Shown piece by piece: positions 63,461-64,000 of a DNA stretch of 64,000 nt (its first letter is position 1; every line of letters starts with the position of its first letter). Below the pieces are notes generated by a model. It was not told the DNA's origin, did not search any database, and was given only the letters and a program-made list of their open reading frames with translations. Source of the stretch: Clostridium gasigenes (GTDB lineage Bacteria; Bacillota; Clostridia; Clostridiales; Clostridiaceae); the NCBI RefSeq assembly GCF_900104115.1, contig NZ_FNJM01000001.1, positions 391,374-455,373 of the forward strand, in the 5' to 3' direction. The position numbers and the translations under genes are program-made.

Positions 63461-64000
63461 TTAAACATCTAAGTTTAATTTGAATATTGCTGTTACCCAT
63501 TCATTTGTCTGATGGTTTTCTAGTAAAGTAAATCCATAATTTTTAATTTTTTCTTCCATGGAGTCATAGCTCCATGTTACAAGACCAGATACTAGTATTT
63601 TACCATTTGATGATAAATGAGATTTTATGAAGTCCATAAACATTATAGTTTCTTCACCGCCAATGTTTATGTATATCCAATCATATTCATCTTTAACAGT
63701 AACTTCGTTAGATAAAGCATCACCTACTAAAACTTCTATGTTGTATAACCCATTAAGAGAAGCATTTAACTCAACTTCATCTTTTACATCTCTAATATCT
63801 AATGCAGTAACACTAGATGCCCCTACAATAGCTGATGCTATTGATAAGATACCAGAGCCAGTCCCTATATCTAAAACAGTTTTATCATTTAAATTTAAGG
63901 TGTTAAGTAATACTTTAAGTATATCTTGAGTAGTTTCATGAAGTCCTGTACCAAAAGCCCCTTGAGGAATAAAACAAATTTTGTTCTTATTTGGGAAGTC
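63461..64000 (-). CDS. PrmA-like (ribosomal protein L11-type) methyltransferase, N-terminus beyond window
   Basis: 179 C-terminal residues; the minus-strand frame is open to the last base of the window, so the gene is cut. QGAFGTGLHETTQDIL and VLDIGTGSGILSIASAIVGA are the PrmA motif and SAM-binding motif I; TALDIRDVKDEVELNASLNG is motif II. In place of the usual ANI motif it reads YINIGGEE, a departure from classical PrmA, so another protein substrate is possible. Confidence 0.8.
   Translation of the reverse strand, partial: DFPNKNKICFIPQGAFGTGLHETTQDILKVLLNTLNLNDKTVLDIGTGSGILSIASAIVGASSVTALDIRDVKDEVELNASLNGLYNIEVLVGDALSNEVTVKDEYDWIYINIGGEETIMFMDFIKSHLSSNGKILVSGLVTWSYDSMEEKIKNYGFTLLENHQTNEWVTAIFKLNLDV

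Noticed and set aside
63627..63929. 100-codon plus-strand frame
   Set aside because: Antisense to the PrmA-like methyltransferase, whose motifs are clear on the minus strand.

Overview
This window reads as chromosomal DNA of a glycerol-fermenting, spore-former-type Clostridium (cluster I, low GC). The evidence is very A/T-rich codon use, strong GGAGG/GGTGAT ribosome binding sites, frequent TTG starts, a B12-dependent glycerol-to-1,3-propanediol operon, a GapN and an iron alcohol dehydrogenase typical of solvent/acid fermenters, and a glnA-nitR-gltB-gltD cluster of the kind known from solventogenic clostridia. I cannot name the species from sequence alone.

Layout. 1-7930: glycerol dehydratase (three subunits, the first cut by the window edge), its two-subunit reactivase, a cobalamin adenosyltransferase, a DUF336 protein, 1,3-propanediol dehydrogenase and a glycerol facilitator. 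Together they import glycerol, dehydrate it to 3-hydroxypropionaldehyde and reduce that to 1,3-propanediol; no shell-protein genes are in view. 8248-8330: tRNA-Leu(CAA). 8581-10296: an IscU-like scaffold paired with a GGGtGRT protein. 10297-11207: repeat-rich non-coding DNA.

11208-20643 is an accessory, defence-like island: a 1271-residue KAP P-loop NTPase, a minimal PARP-like ADP-ribosyltransferase, a broken GreA/B-C-domain gene, a Thoeris-type module (membrane-anchored macro-domain ThsA, a ThsB-like TIR gene interrupted by one TAG codon, and a second intact TIR protein), then a decayed IS3-family element. 20657-23293: a nitrosative/oxidative-stress group (Crp/Fnr regulator, hemerythrin, RIC/ScdA di-iron repair protein) followed by short remnants of two redox genes.

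23566-33502: mixed metabolic and accessory genes: butanol-type alcohol dehydrogenase, GapN, a Crp/Fnr-GTPase operon, a histidine phosphatase with a striking operator, an iteron-like array with a phage-type replication protein, a MntA/HepT toxin-antitoxin pair, methylglyoxal synthase and an orphan PAS histidine kinase.

33762-64000 is mostly core genome: a dipeptide/oligopeptide ABC transporter, glnA with an ANTAR-type antitermination leader, its antiterminator gene, glutamate synthase, a purine permease, a YjeM-type amino-acid permease, a LysR/YeiH pair, isocitrate dehydrogenase, a DUF3284 protein, aminopeptidase, glutaminase, polA-coaE-lytic transglycosylase, and the edge of a PrmA-like methyltransferase. 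Nitrogen and glutamate metabolism (GS, GOGAT, permease, Icd, glutaminase) is the common thread.

Unexplained structure worth attention: a dispersed palindromic repeat family (ends TAAGGYAYCTT, at least nine copies, mostly 41-58 kb), a shared AAATAAAGTTYTRAAC box placed before intrinsic terminators only in the 10-23 kb accessory region, a perfect 43-base A/T palindrome before the KAP gene, and several in-frame stop codons inside otherwise intact defence genes.
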